Made by a program: the position numbers and the translations under genes
Notes under the pieces: model-generated
What the model saw: the letters and a program-made list of their open reading frames with translations, nothing else
The model's database searches: none
What the model was told of the DNA's origin: nothing
Shown here: positions 1 through 10,576 of the stretch, piece after piece
Numbering within the stretch: position 1 is the first letter of the stretch
Layout of the letters: every line of letters starts with the position of its first letter
Assembly: GCA_026874595.1 (NCBI GenBank)
Contig: CM049308.1
Coordinates: forward strand, 34,032,027-34,096,026
Direction of reading: 5' to 3'
From: Sipunculus nudus
Lineage: Eukaryota; Annelida; Sipuncula; Golfingiida; Sipunculidae
DNA length: 64,000 nt

Positions 1-178
1 AGAGATTGTGTTCAAAATTATATTATGTACCTTCGAGTTTAATGTTTATTGAACTATATTTAAATTCATTGTTGGCGTGCCAAATAAAATAATCCAGTTG
101 GTTGTACCTATGTTTTTGCCTACCGATTACGGATCGCGCGGACAGGCAGACAGACAAACATACGGAACTGATCATTCA

Positions 179-210
179 TGCTTGCCGGTTTCAAAGATTT
201 CCGGCAAGCA
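179..210. repeat. Perfect 10-bp hairpin
   Basis: TGCTTGCCGG (179-188) is followed after 12 nt by its exact reverse complement (201-210). It lies in gene-free AT-rich DNA next to a GACAG/CAGAC-type run. It could be the end of a decayed repeat; no function can be assigned. Confidence 0.5.
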
Positions 211-385
211 ATAAATACATATATTAAAATAAACACAACAAAGCAAAGGAACACATCTTAAAATCATGTTTATTTACCTCCCTCATCAGGTATATGACTT
301 AAGAAAATTATGGTATCAAATTATAAATGATAAAAAGGGTTCCCTCCAATTCACTGCAACTGACATGGTTAATTGACTGACAGCG

Positions 386-410
386 TTGGGGCAGATATCA
401 TCTGCCCCAA
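386..410. repeat. Near-palindrome, 11-bp arms
   Basis: TTGGGGCAGAT (386-396) and ATCTGCCCCAA (400-410) are perfect inverted arms around ATC. It overlaps the end of a 78-codon minus-strand frame that I do not regard as a gene. A transposon terminus or an imperfect regulatory palindrome are both possible. Confidence 0.5.
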
Positions 411-636
411 AGGCGGTTGATGTCTGTATAACTAAGACACATGACCAAATAAAGCTTTCTGTAATGCAGAAGATGGTCAGTTTTTTTTAGTTCTCCTTGA
501 TACCAACGGCGGCCGATATACACTGGTATATATGACAGTTTATCTTTTAAAGTTTTCTGTGATGTAACAGTTTTGTTTGTCTTTCTGTAGGCCTGGTTCC
601 CCTTTGGAGTAGCAATCGAGTGTAGAGACATCATCG

Positions 637-638
<2 letters not shown>

Positions 639-708
<70 letters not shown>
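639..708. repeat. (TA)n microsatellite
   Basis: About 35 uninterrupted TA dinucleotides. The flanks 1-638 and 709-1390 show no recognisable gene; short open frames there lack homology or splice context. Confidence 0.95.
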
Positions 709-712
<4 letters not shown>

Positions 713-1392
713 GGAGTTCTATTCAATCTGTTTTTAGCTGTGGGTATAGATCAGGGTTGGGGGAAGTAAGTGGGTTGGTATTTAAATAGAATTAAAAGAT
801 CTTGATAATGGAACACGTTCAAGTCCGAAGAACAAGTAGATCAAATTTAAATGTACAAATGTACAAGAATGGGAGGGGGGATGTAATTGGATAAAAGTAG
901 GACCTAATGGTTTACAGAATGTGTGCATCACAAACAGGCTAATGTTTGAGGAGGATATGAAGTGACATGCAAATTGACCCCGTTGTTCATTTGAGGTATT
1001 GATGTATATGTTCACATGAAATGAGGTATGCATTATGTAGGAGTCATTATATTTGTTAATTTCAACTGTTTCCAGGAACAAGGTTTTTGCGTGAGGTCAT
1101 GTGTTATCAATTGTATCACACGGAACTCAAGAACTTTTTTGCTCACGCATAATCAATAGATCATTTGAAAGGCAATTTAAAGTAGAATAAGGATCTGAAA
1201 TGTTCTGACTTGAATAGAACTTGTAAACAAGGGAAAGTTTATCAATGGAACAGGCCTAATATGTCCCACACATATATTTAGAAAAAAAGGGCGAATACAC
1301 GTATGAAATTTAAGATGGGTCAATATCACACAGCGACATTACCTCTGCAACCTTAAAAACTGCATGAAGGTCATCTATTTTCAAACCTGACC

Positions 1393-1675
1393 TGGCCCTT
1401 AATGAGCTACGTCAATGCTGCAAGTTTGGCAGGACTTGGGTATGGAAGATTCAGTAACCCGCAGAATGCTACAGCTATAAGCTATGATGACCAGTACATA
1501 GAGGCCAGAACTAGAATACGTTCTTGTCAAGATCTTATCATCGATGAAATAGGCATGTTGAGTTGGAAACTCTTTGAACAGGTAGACTATATCTGCATAT
1601 ATGTCTGGGACAATAGATCAGTGTTTTGAGGCCTGCAAGTGATTGTGGGAAACTGGGGAAACTTAAACTTGAAAC
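1393..1675 (+). pseudogene. PIF1-like helicase fragment (Helitron or cellular PIF1 family)
   Basis: The open frame from 1402 encodes 75 residues. Near residue 45 it contains LIIDEIGMLSWKLFEQVDYI, a Walker B (DExx-box) region of PIF1-family helicases, where LIIDEISMLS...FE.V is typical. The next codons read F-stop-GLQVIV, where PIF1 proteins have FGGLQVIV, so a Gly codon has become TGA at about 1627-1629. Walker A and the downstream helicase motifs are absent, so this is a dead internal fragment. PIF1-like helicases are carried by Helitrons and are also abundant as captured genes, so the source is unresolved. No neighbouring Rep domain is visible. Confidence 0.65.
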
Positions 1676-1899
1676 CTTAACTTGTTGAAATTTGTTCTTG
1701 CATTCATAAAAGCAGGTGTATGTGTCCCCTCACCATGACCCTCAAGTTCCAAAATTTTAAGGGGAAAGGATACCATGGCTTAAGACTTTAAAACAAATTT
1801 CTATAAAATCAAGAAAAGTTTGATAACACTGGTTTACAAGCAAAATGCTTCCGGACTTAAAGTATTGATCTTTTACCCAATTTGGGTCACTAAAAAAGA

Positions 1900-2372
1900 A
1901 AAAACTAGATGTGTCGGAACGACGCGAATGCCCCCGCCTTGGGCATATTAGAAACATTAGTAAAATTTGAAAAAAATTTTAAGTTCAGGAGGTGTCGTAT
2001 GGTCAAAAGTAGGTCAACAAGGGCAAAATGCAAACTCGATCTGTGACGGGTCATTTCAAGCAACACACCAAAAATCATGCCAGTATATGCAGGCATTGTG
2101 AAAAAAGTCCATACATGTGCATTTTCTATAAAAATTTCTGTCTTTCATGAAATTTTCTATGTTTAGGTGCCGTAAAACCATCAAAAGTAGGTCAACCGGA
2201 ACGAAACGCGAACTCGATCTGTAACTGGTCTATATCTGTCGACACATAAAAAATCAGGCCAAAATCTGCAGGCATTGCGTAAAAAAGTCCGCACAACTGT
2301 TTGATTTCGGAATGACGGAAGGACGGACATGGGTAAAACTATATGCCCCGGCCACTTTGTGGCGGGGGCATA
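1900..2372. mobile_element. Non-autonomous repeat with 'ATGCCCC' hairpin ends and two internal ~180-bp subunits
   Basis: The right end is a hairpin: TATGCCCCGGCCAC (2342-2355), loop TTT, GTGGCGGGGGCATA (2359-2372), 13 of 14 bases paired. The left end has ATGCCCCCGCC at 1928-1938. Inside, two diverged direct subunits about 180 bp apart share 'CAAAAGTAGGTCAA', 'AACTCGATCTGT' and 'GCAGGCATTG'. It has no coding capacity. It resembles a short interspersed element seen widely in molluscs (recalled, not checked). Confidence 0.55.
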
Positions 2373-2838
2373 AAAATCAAGCGAAAAGTGTTAATTGGCT
2401 TTAGCTTTCAAGATACAGTATAGGGCCGATTTGTTTTTAATTCTTGCAAATTTAGCTAAAATGGGTATAAATCGAAATGTTAGTGTTTGTTTTTTGAGCT
2501 AACAGATCTACAATAGTCTACAATTTTTAAATACAAACATTCATGGAGGCCAGAATTTTGACAGATTTTGCTCATTTAAAATACTGCAGGAATCCCTGTG
2601 TTTTGGAAAGGGAACAAAACGCATAAATGTAGATACTTTTCATAAGTGACGGTACACATTGATATTTCATCTCAAGTTAAATGAAGACACCTGTAAATTT
2701 GAAATTGCCCCAGCCTGATATTTCCAAGGAACTCTCACGTTTTTGACCATAGGAAGCTGAGTTTCCTCGAAACTGTGTCATCAATCCAGATATCTTCTGT
2801 TGTAGTAATGGAGAGGTAACCTTTGCAATGATGAAAAA
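2373..2838. other. Gene-free stretch
   Basis: AT-rich sequence with no convincing frame, splice signals or repeat identity that I can see. Confidence 0.6.
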
Positions 2839-2840
2839 GC

Positions 2841-3945
2841 ATGCCATTTTTATTTTGTATGCAAAATCGGGGACCAGGACAAGAGAACAACAAGAAAAGG
2901 AAATGTATGCCTTTCGCAGTTCCTATGATTTTACATAACCAACTGTACACAGCGGCAATTGCCATTTTTTATGGTTCCCCCGGTCGCAAAAGGAATGTCC
3001 AGAAAGAAAAAATGGACAGTGCAATATCCAAATGTACCATCAGCTCTGTGCCCTGCACCTCACGGATATGGACTTCCAATTCCTGATCCTCCAGAAACCT
3101 TCATTCTAGACTCAGATTATAATCAAGATGATTATCAGGATACCGCTGGTCCTCAGGCGTCTACATCAGCTGATCCAGACTTCTGGCAACCATATTCCTC
3201 TTCAGAACCGCACCTCATGTCATCGAGTGAACTAAATTACTAGGTCAAGGATTCGGAACTGCCGAAGAACACAACCGTTTGACTCTAGACAAAAAAAAAG
3301 TGGAACCTCTTGGAGAGTGGTGACAGAATCTCCAGCTTCCGTGATCACCAAATTAGATCTGGTTCATCGATTCACCCAAAACCATTCTAAAAGCTGTGTT
3401 ACTACACAGTAGCAATATTTTGCCTTCCCTTTCAGTTGGCCATGCCGTCCATATGAAAGAGACGCATGAAAATATGAAACAGCTGCTGAGGTGTATAAAG
3501 TGTGAGAAACATCAGTAGGTTTCTAATATATCTATGAGACGTTTCCAAGACTTAGTGAAGCTAAAATCCAGGAAGGTGTATTCTTCGGTCCACAGATTCG
3601 GGAAATTCGTACAGATGATACTTTTGATCGTCTCTTGCATGGGAAAGAAAAGAGGGTATGGGGAGCCTTTCAGTCAGTGGCAACGGAGTTTCTGTGAAAC
3701 AACAGGGCAGACAGTTATGAGAAGCTGGTGGCAAACCTCAAGTCATACAAAGTGCTTGGCTGCAAAATAACAGTGATTGTTTTCCGTTGAACTGTGGAGC
3801 AGTAAGTGATGACCATGGCGTAGATTCCACCACGACATCGCAGCTATGGTGAAAAGATACCAGGGGCAATGGAATGCATCAATGCTTGCTGACTACTGCT
3901 TGAATGTGTTAAGGCCAAAAAGTGCTGTGCAAATACTGAATAAAG
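2841..3945 (+). pseudogene. Frameshifted copy of a repeat-borne, uncharacterised protein family
   Basis: Collinear pieces in different frames match a high-copy invertebrate family I recall only as uncharacterised proteins. In order: MPFAVPM near 2911; VPPVAKGMSRKKKWTVQYP from about 2974; GLPIPDPPETFILDSD near 3069-3120; KWNLLESGDRISSFRDHQ near 3300-3352; ILKAVLLHSSNILPSLSVGH and AVHMKETHENMKQLLRCIK near 3388-3500; SEAKIQEGVFFGPQIREIRT near 3550-3615; WGAFQSVATEFL near 3660-3700; AVSDDHG near 3797; and IAAMVKRYQGQWNASMLADY near 3838-3895. Several stops and frame changes separate the blocks, and the segment between the 'KCEKHQ' and 'FPRLSEAK' blocks is deleted. It has no introns, so it is a dead retroposed or transposon-borne copy. 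Its biochemical role is unknown. Confidence 0.6.
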
Positions 3946-4614
3946 CCGGAACATTGTTTTAGGTTATTTTTTAGCTTGTAATTTTTAACACATTCGATCA
4001 GCGTAACGTGACCTTCTGGTGACAAATCAATTTTATATTAGAAATAATTTAAATATATATTAACCATTACATTTTTTTTATTTATTTTGAATTTTGTAAA
4101 GGGAAGAATGAAAATCTCGGGAGATCAAAGTAAGAATTCCGATTTTCCTAGGATACATGATAAATCTAATCTTGCTGTGAAGACTGAGAATTCTCATTTT
4201 TTTTCTGAGGAGATACTGGAATTAAGATTTGAAATTCAAACTTGGAATTTATCCAGGAACGAACGGGTTTTATCTCATGATAGTATAAAAGTGTATGAGC
4301 CAGACCTCCCAAAAAAGGGGTTGACTACCAAATAGGGGGACTAAATGCTGTTATGTTTTTCAGTTACCACAGCATCTAAACTGTATGAAAACTTGATGGA
4401 TATGCAACATGCCCAGCTTAATGCTCTTTATCGGCCATCTTTAAATTAAATTCATTTTTGGTATAACATTTTTGGTAATTATTTGGTTTGTGCTCGGTCT
4501 TGGCGATATTTTGTTACCAAGTGCTGTTAAAATTGCGATACATAACTTTCTACAGATACCCAAACTTATTATGATGAATTATTTGAGGTGAATATTAAAA
4601 TATTGATCAATTTG

Positions 4615-4646
<32 letters not shown>

Positions 4647-5040
4647 TATTGCAAAATAAATATTTTATTCCATTGTTTTGAATGACTAACATAATTATAT
4701 ACAAAATAACACTGATATGGCATATTTTCAGCCAAATTACTAGTTTTAAGGCTTTTGAAGTGAAACTTGGTGATAACAAAGAGTAAAATCACCAAATATC
4801 GCCAATCAGAAATCACGTTATTGTATTTTAAATCAATCGTTTCATATATCAAGAGGTCAGCTTTTATCATCTTATATTGTCAAAATGTTAAAACAAATTT
4901 TAACCCATCATAATTATATATTTATGTGATGAGAAATTTTAAGGGTGTGTAAGGGTGTGGGAAACCTGTCAATAGAATACTTTATTATTATGGGTTGACT
5001 TTTTTACACATTTATATAAAACTGACAGTTTTATACACCA
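3946..5040. other. Gene-free AT-rich stretch with (TA)n at 4614-4641
   Basis: An 82-codon frame at 4087-4335 has no recognisable domain or splice context. A short TA microsatellite lies at 4614-4641. Nothing else is supported. Confidence 0.6.
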
Positions 5041-5049
5041 TACTTTCAG

Positions 5050-5137
5050 ATACAACATGGCTGTGGAACAGACCAAGAGTAGGCAAAGCACAATAATTGA
5101 AGGGCACATACACAATGTTAAAGATGGCCACTTCCGG
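5050..5137 (+). CDS. Possible small internal exon
   Basis: An 88-bp block with acceptor TACTTTCAG (ends 5049) and donor CGG|GTAAAG (5138). In the frame starting at 5051 it encodes about 29 open residues (YNMAVEQTK...KDGHFR). Splice signals on both sides and a reading frame that stays open are suggestive. No domain is recognised, and the frame also stays open past the donor, so chance cannot be excluded. No partner exon is identified. Confidence 0.25.
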
Positions 5138-6105
5138 GTAAAGAGTGGGGGTAATTTACTCGTACATTTATTTTCCATTTCCATTAAAATGTACATTAAG
5201 GGCGGCTGTTAACAACACTTATCAGAAACCGTTGAAATTTTAAAAATGTCCATAAGCAGATGAACGATCTTATTGGAACCTAAAACTCTGTCGCCGACAG
5301 GACGGCATGCAATAATAAAGGGTGCAGCAATCCTAATAAAACTCAAAAACTTAAGGAAACTGAAAGCTATATATCTTAAGAAACTTAATGATTTGATATA
5401 ATGGAAGAATTCTTTTGAACTCCGAAAACCTGGAACATATCAGCCTTAGAGCCGCAGACCTTATAAACCCACCGACACCACCAGTTTCACCCTTTAACCA
5501 GATTGAATGGCTTGATGGCCAACTGGTCTCAATCCAAGGGACCATTCAAACGCAAGTTTCTAGGTCATTACCTATAACTAAAAAAATCTGCATATTAAAA
5601 CTGCAACTGGTGGCGGTTTCTTACACATGTAAATTATTATAAGTTCCTTTTTGAATATTATAAATCTTTCCTTTTTAAACTTGTTGATCCTGCCCCTCCC
5701 TCTCTCCCCAATTACTGTATTACAATCCTGCTCCTTCCTCTCTCCCCAGTTACTGTCAATAACAATCTCGTACGGATGCTTTGTTCATGTAGTTCGCAAA
5801 GGCAAAGGTATCCCGGATCAGCAAGATCACTCATTTTTTTTAGTTATTGGCAAATATTTTAAAAAGTCTTATTTTATAATGCTATGCCATAGCAAACCAT
5901 TTTTAATATGTATTAGTCTATGGAATAACATTGGTATAAAAACCTATCATAAGTGTGTGCACTGAATGAGATTCATTTTCCAGGTTGAAATGCCGAGAAA
6001 GTTTTTGGCAGAATAACATAGTTTTTTATCATAATAAACCTCAGAACAATAACTTGCTTAATTCCATACAAGTGAGGTATTGGAAGTGGTAACTTCACGT
6101 AGTGT
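5138..6105. other. Gene-free stretch with one uncertain open frame
   Basis: A plus-strand frame at 5415-5642 carries a Pro-rich stretch (INPPTPPVSPFNQIEWLDGQ) that reads like protein but has no domain, start or splice context. At 5690-5750 a pyrimidine-rich segment (CTCCCTCTCTCCCC) is duplicated. No gene is called. Confidence 0.45.
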
Positions 6106-6106
6106 A

Positions 6107-6240
6107 TCTAGGTCTATTGTGTCAAACGCTTTCGATAAATCGAGTATATTTGAGGGGGCATATTCCCATCCTTTACATCAACGTTTGCTAAAAGTACTTC
6201 TGCCTGCATATTGACTAAAGTGAAGCGATAAAATCTTGTT
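6107..6240 (-). pseudogene. Non-LTR reverse transcriptase scrap (motif A)
   Basis: On the minus strand, ILDLSKAFDTIDLDTL is encoded at about 6107-6155. This is RT motif A (LDLSKAFD), which holds the first catalytic Asp. Upstream, YAGRSTFSK (about 6200-6230) matches the region preceding motif A in a related scrap at 12757-12850 (YAVEATFGK). An in-frame stop separates the two, so this is a dead fragment. Confidence 0.65.
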
Positions 6241-6970
6241 CGATAATTTTTTTTCCTGTCAAATTTTGGCTTGTGTGCTTGTATGGGAAAATTGATGTTG
6301 CTAATTGTAAACGAGATTAGATGTCCATTTAAGTACTGTTTATTTTCAGAGTTTGCGAAATCTTCCAGTCCTCAGCATGACAGTGGGTCTTGCTGCAGAT
6401 GACTTATTGCCGGTCCTGTCAGATCTCTGTAGGACCTGCCGTGAAATGTGTTAATACAGTGCACGGTAACAATGAAAAAAGCAACAATAAGTGTCAATAG
6501 TTTTATTGTGCATCTATGAATATCAATAAAACAAACCTCTGTTAACATATTCGGAGATATTTTGTTGTATGCAAGACTTTCGTGCACTATTTAGCCTACT
6601 CCTGGCTTGGAACTAATACTGCATTACTTTACTGTTATTTACACCTATAATATATAACCATACTGAATATCCTCTCAAATTTGTAAACATTTTATATGTG
6701 GCGGTTGATAGTGACGTGAACTGACTTTTCCAAAAATAAATTTTATTGTTACTAACATTTTTTTACCTTTCCCAATAAAATCTATGAACTTGAATATCAT
6801 TCAGTGTCTATTGACATATAAATAACAATCAGCGATGAAAATATTAGCTTATTATAATTCTTATTCAACTAGAGTATAACAAAAACACTGTCAGCTGAAT
6901 CAAAGCTTCCTCATTATCAAAGCAAACCTTGTTCCAAGCTCAGAAAAAAAGTATGAATGAAAAATCTTAC

Positions 6971-7130
6971 TGATTATTATTTTGCAGATCCTCAGTTCTG
7001 CCATGTGGCGTTTATCTTTCCTTCCCTTCATGCTGAATAGGGACCAGAGCTTATTTGTCCCCAATCTCCTCATAACTTTCCTCACAGCATTGCCGCAGTC
7101 AAACCCTCCAAGGGTGGACAGGGAACAAAT
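6971..7130 (-). CDS. DUF4806-like domain exon
   Basis: A 160-bp minus-strand exon with acceptor ACACTTGCAG| and donor ATCA|GTAAGA. It encodes 53 residues with no stop: LSTLGGFDCGNAVRKVMRRL near residues 4-23 and FSMKGRKDKRHMAELRICKI near 32-51. The pattern LG/IGG, a basic helix, then G-K...F/A-L...I is that of DUF4806, an uncharacterised domain found at the C terminus of many invertebrate proteins, often in expanded families. The exon ends in phase 1. The next exon is not certain; an acceptor near 6414 would give a short tail in phase. This could be a host gene or a repeat-borne copy. Confidence 0.55.
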
Positions 7131-7239
7131 CTGCAAGTGTTCAGACATTAAGGCTATATCAAAAGTAACTTATTACATCCAACTATATTAAACTGTGTGT
7201 GAGAATCATTTGTGTTTTCCAGCCAAAAAAACTTAAGCT

Positions 7240-7683
7240 TGGGTGAGGAAGGCGGTAGCTCCGAGTGAACTGGAACGAAATGCCACCTGCTTCTTGCTCA
7301 GCGGCAGCCTTGATCCTTTCATCAACTGTGTCCTCTTCTTCCCGTGGGAGAACCGGTGCACGGACAAGGTGACACCCGGCAGAAGATCTACACGTGCACC
7401 TTGTCTCCAACTGTTGACCGTGGCACCCCACATCTGGCCGCGTCTTTCCGGAGTGATAGAAGGTTGGCTTTGACAAGCCCCACAGTAGCCTCTTCCACAG
7501 GCTCCGATTGAGCCTGTGGATGGGGAATAAAAGGCTTTCGCTGATTGGCCAGATTTACTCAATTTTCTCATTTGCCAATCCCGGGAAAGCCCCTGCTTGG
7601 CTCTGTCAATAAACAAGCGCACATGGTGCTGGCTGTCAGCTGACGAGTACTTCACCGGGATCTTTTTACTATCGGGCTTCATG
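7240..7683 (-). pseudogene. Pipsqueak-type HTH transposase N-terminal fragment
   Basis: On the minus strand, one frame (about 7385-7505) reads LVKANLLSLRKDAARCGVPR then STVGDKVH, the helix-turn-helix pattern of HTH_psq/CENP-B-type DNA-binding domains (LSLRKAA..YGVPRSTL). A stop follows. The next frame (about 7260-7362) continues with APVLPREEEDTVDERIKAAA, the acidic linker that follows HTH_psq in pogo/Tc5-like (DDE_1) transposases. A preceding open frame starts MKPDSKKIPVKYS at 7682. The DDE catalytic domain is missing and at least one frameshift is present. It lies about 110 bp upstream of the DUF4806 exon in the same orientation. Confidence 0.55.
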
Positions 7684-7689
7684 ATGAAG

Positions 7690-8330
7690 GAACAATAGAC
7701 ACTTATTGTAAATACAACTGCTAATTATTACGGAAGCATAATGTCAGTTTTATGGGCAAAGGACACGAAGTGGTATATGCATACATGTCAAACCTAAGGC
7801 TATACAGAAGGTCGATGTGCCCCTCAGCTCAAAGCTTGTCGTCAGGGTAAGTCTTGATGGTTTTTTTTTTCTGAAAACTGCCCATTGCCCGAGGTTTGTC
7901 AAAAATTTGTGGGACAACATTCTCCCAAAACCATGCACTTAGAAAGAGCAAAACTTATCATATTTTACCCCAAATCATATTAGATTTCAAGCATAATCCT
8001 TTTTTTTATATCATACCTGTATATATTTTTTATAGTGTCATGTTCTTTATAAATATATTCAACGGTTGTTACTTTACTGGGCCTTAGATCCAATGTAAAT
8101 ATATCAACGTTTCAGAATTTAAGGGGGGGGGGGGACTTGACACTTAAATGCTGCCCCCTAATGATGAAACTGCAAAATTAAGAATGGCAATAGGAAACAT
8201 ATTCGGAAATTAAAATTAGAATCAGCCCCATTTGTTACAAGTTGAAAAGGTATTCTGGGTCATTCTTAAACATTTATTCTAATTTTATAAAAGTAAGAAT
8301 ACGGAACTAAAATCTCTGGAGGCTAAATAT
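7690..8330. other. Gene-free stretch with a G12 tract
   Basis: AT-rich DNA with a 12-G homopolymer at 8123-8134. Short frames here have no recognisable content. Confidence 0.6.
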
Positions 8331-8334
8331 TTTT

Positions 8335-8735
8335 ATGACAATTCAACCATAACAAAACTGACAACAGAAAATATAAAAGAGAGCTTTGTGAGGGACCAAT
8401 AACGTCTGGAGAAAGTGAAAATATATAAAAAAAATGTCTCCAGGAAATGATCGGCTAGCTATAGAATCCTATATATATTTTTTTAACAAAAAGAACCTTT
8501 AGTTATTTTATTCGTTACTTCGGTTGGGTGAAATAACTCCCTCCAAAAAGCAGGCTGTGATAACATTGATGAAAAAGGAGATTATTAATAAAAAGATTTT
8601 GAGACCAAATTCCCTTTTAAAAAAGACTATTAAATTGCATCTAAGGTTATTGCAGAAAGAATAAAGAAAATTTTACCTTCAATTATTACATTAGTACTGA
8701 TCATCATGGTTTTATTAAATGCAGATAAAGAAGAG
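8335..8735 (+). pseudogene. L1-clade reverse transcriptase fragment
   Basis: Collinear pieces of the L1-type ORF2 fingers region appear in shifting frames: LCEGPIT near 8385; MSPGNDRLAIE near 8434 (the SPG.DGL..EFY motif); GEITPSKKQAVITLMKKE near 8527-8581; RPNSLLK near 8602; IASKVIAERIKKILPSIIT near 8635-8692; and STDHHGFIKCR near 8694-8728, followed by a stop. L1 elements have the same order (kspGxDGl, KK, RPISLLN, IASKVIAERIKKVLP, QTGFIKGR). At least four frame changes mean an old inactive copy. The YADD region is not present. Confidence 0.65.
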
Positions 8736-10340
8736 GAAGCATTTCCTAAGAATGAAAAGATTGCCCTTCAGCATGTCCTCCAAATGTGAACACTGGGGGG
8801 CCCCTTAGACCTGGCCAAGTTGTTATCTGTATTTTATATGATTTATTGGGGTATAAATGTAGAAAATGTCAAGGCTACAGCACAGGCATTTTTCAACACA
8901 ATAGGGAAGTTTCGGGTTCAGATGTGATAGTTGTAAGTTTCAGGGTCAGATGTGGTTCAACTGATCGATTTCACCCTTCAGTACAGGTGTACTTTTCATC
9001 CAGGACATTGTCCTTCATATACGCTTATTACAAGTGTAGGATGACCATGGCACAAGGGATGTACTGTTAGTGTTACTGTTAAATTATGTATTTGGTTGGT
9101 AAAATTATCTGTATTTGATAAACTTTATTGTTTTTCTTGGCAGATTGACCTTTGTTAGAAGACAGGAGACATAAAACATTTGGAAAGGCTAATCACCTTA
9201 TCTAAAATATCAGGTTAAATGATGCAGGGGAGTATGTGTGCATAGTAACCAGTCAGGATGGAGTCGATTGACAGAAGGTTGAAGCCTAAACTACACTTAC
9301 TGTGCACGGTGGCTCAATATATTGTAGAAGTACATTATATAATGTTACAAGGCAATTTCTTATATTTACATGATTTATACACAATATATACAGTAGGTTT
9401 GCCCGTGGCAGATCTGAGTGGCTGTGGAAAGTTGCTCACATATTACAGGGTTACTAGTGTGTGAAAACGAAAACCACAATATTTTGAATATATACGTTAA
9501 AGATGCCGTATAAGTAAGCATGTCTAATATTGTAATAACACCATTGGCACAAATATTATATATTACCCAGTATATATCAACCTTGTACATACACACTTTC
9601 AATAGACATGCTAATAAACCTGAATATTGTAGTGTCCCCAACACCGGCAGGTGTCCGATAGTATTATTAATATTTAGAATTGAAAATGCTCGAGTCAGTC
9701 TCATAAAAATACACCATGTTATATGTCTAATGTAACTCTATTATATGCTCAGAGAACCCAAAAAAGCCAATTTGTCACATCAGTGAAAAAGCCAATTTGT
9801 CACATCAGTGTACGTACAAACGAGCCCAGTGATGTAGATACAGGACCAACAACAACTACTACTTCAGAAGCACAGACTGAACGTACATGTAAGTAATTAA
9901 GTTGATGTAACAGTGGGGTTACTGCTAACAGTAAGTAAATGTTTAAAATGCCTGAAATAAAAGTTTATTATTCAGGTTTATTAGATCTCCAAAGATAGGT
10001 GCCTGTTAAAATATATTTAAGATATATTTTTGAAACAGAGATATACATACACATGCATATATGTTTTGACGTACAGATCAGAAGAGAAACAATCAATTTG
10101 ACCCTGTGCTGTTCAGCAGCCTTCTTTGACACATCCTACGTCTACATTTCATGTGGAACTGTTAATCACTCGCCGAGACATTTCACATCATTTCACAAAC
10201 ATTTCACATACTGGAAGCAGGCGATTTAAGCAAATAATCCTTTTTCGCTGTTGCGGCAAGGCCGATTCCTTTTTGCGATCGTGGTTGCGGATAAAAACGA
10301 TGTTTGTATATTATATATAGAGGCAATTTATCCTCCTCCT
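8736..10340. other. Gene-free stretch with a 25-bp tandem duplication
   Basis: A unit beginning AAAAAGCCAATTTGTCACAT (25 bp in all) is repeated exactly twice at 9761-9810. Frames of 60-110 codons here (for example 8786-9070 and 9375-9704) show no domain, and opposite strands are equally open. No gene is called. Confidence 0.55.
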
Positions 10341-10342
10341 TG

Positions 10343-10576
10343 GTATCCAAACCCATTGAAGACTTAACATTAGATGCTTTGGTGAACCTATATAATACTG
10401 AACTCAAAGAAATCATAGATAGACTTGCTCCGAGTAAGACCAGGACTATTACCATACGGGTATCCAAACCCATTGAAGACTTAACATTAGATGCTTTGGT
10501 GAACCTATATAATACTGAACTCAAAGAAATCATAGATAGACTTGCTCCGAGTAAGACCAGGACTATTACCATACGG
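10343..10576 (+). repeat. Exact in-frame 117-bp tandem duplication inside the LINE
   Basis: Unit 1 is 10343-10459 and unit 2 is 10460-10576; by eye they are identical. Each encodes 39 residues from VSKPIEDLTLDALVNL to SKTRTITIR. Because 117 is divisible by three, the frame continues through both copies into the RPESPWYNAVTRK segment. Confidence 0.9.

Noticed and set aside
7243-7473. 76-codon plus-strand frame
   Set aside because: Antisense of the pipsqueak-type transposase fragment, which shows the recognisable motif on the minus strand.
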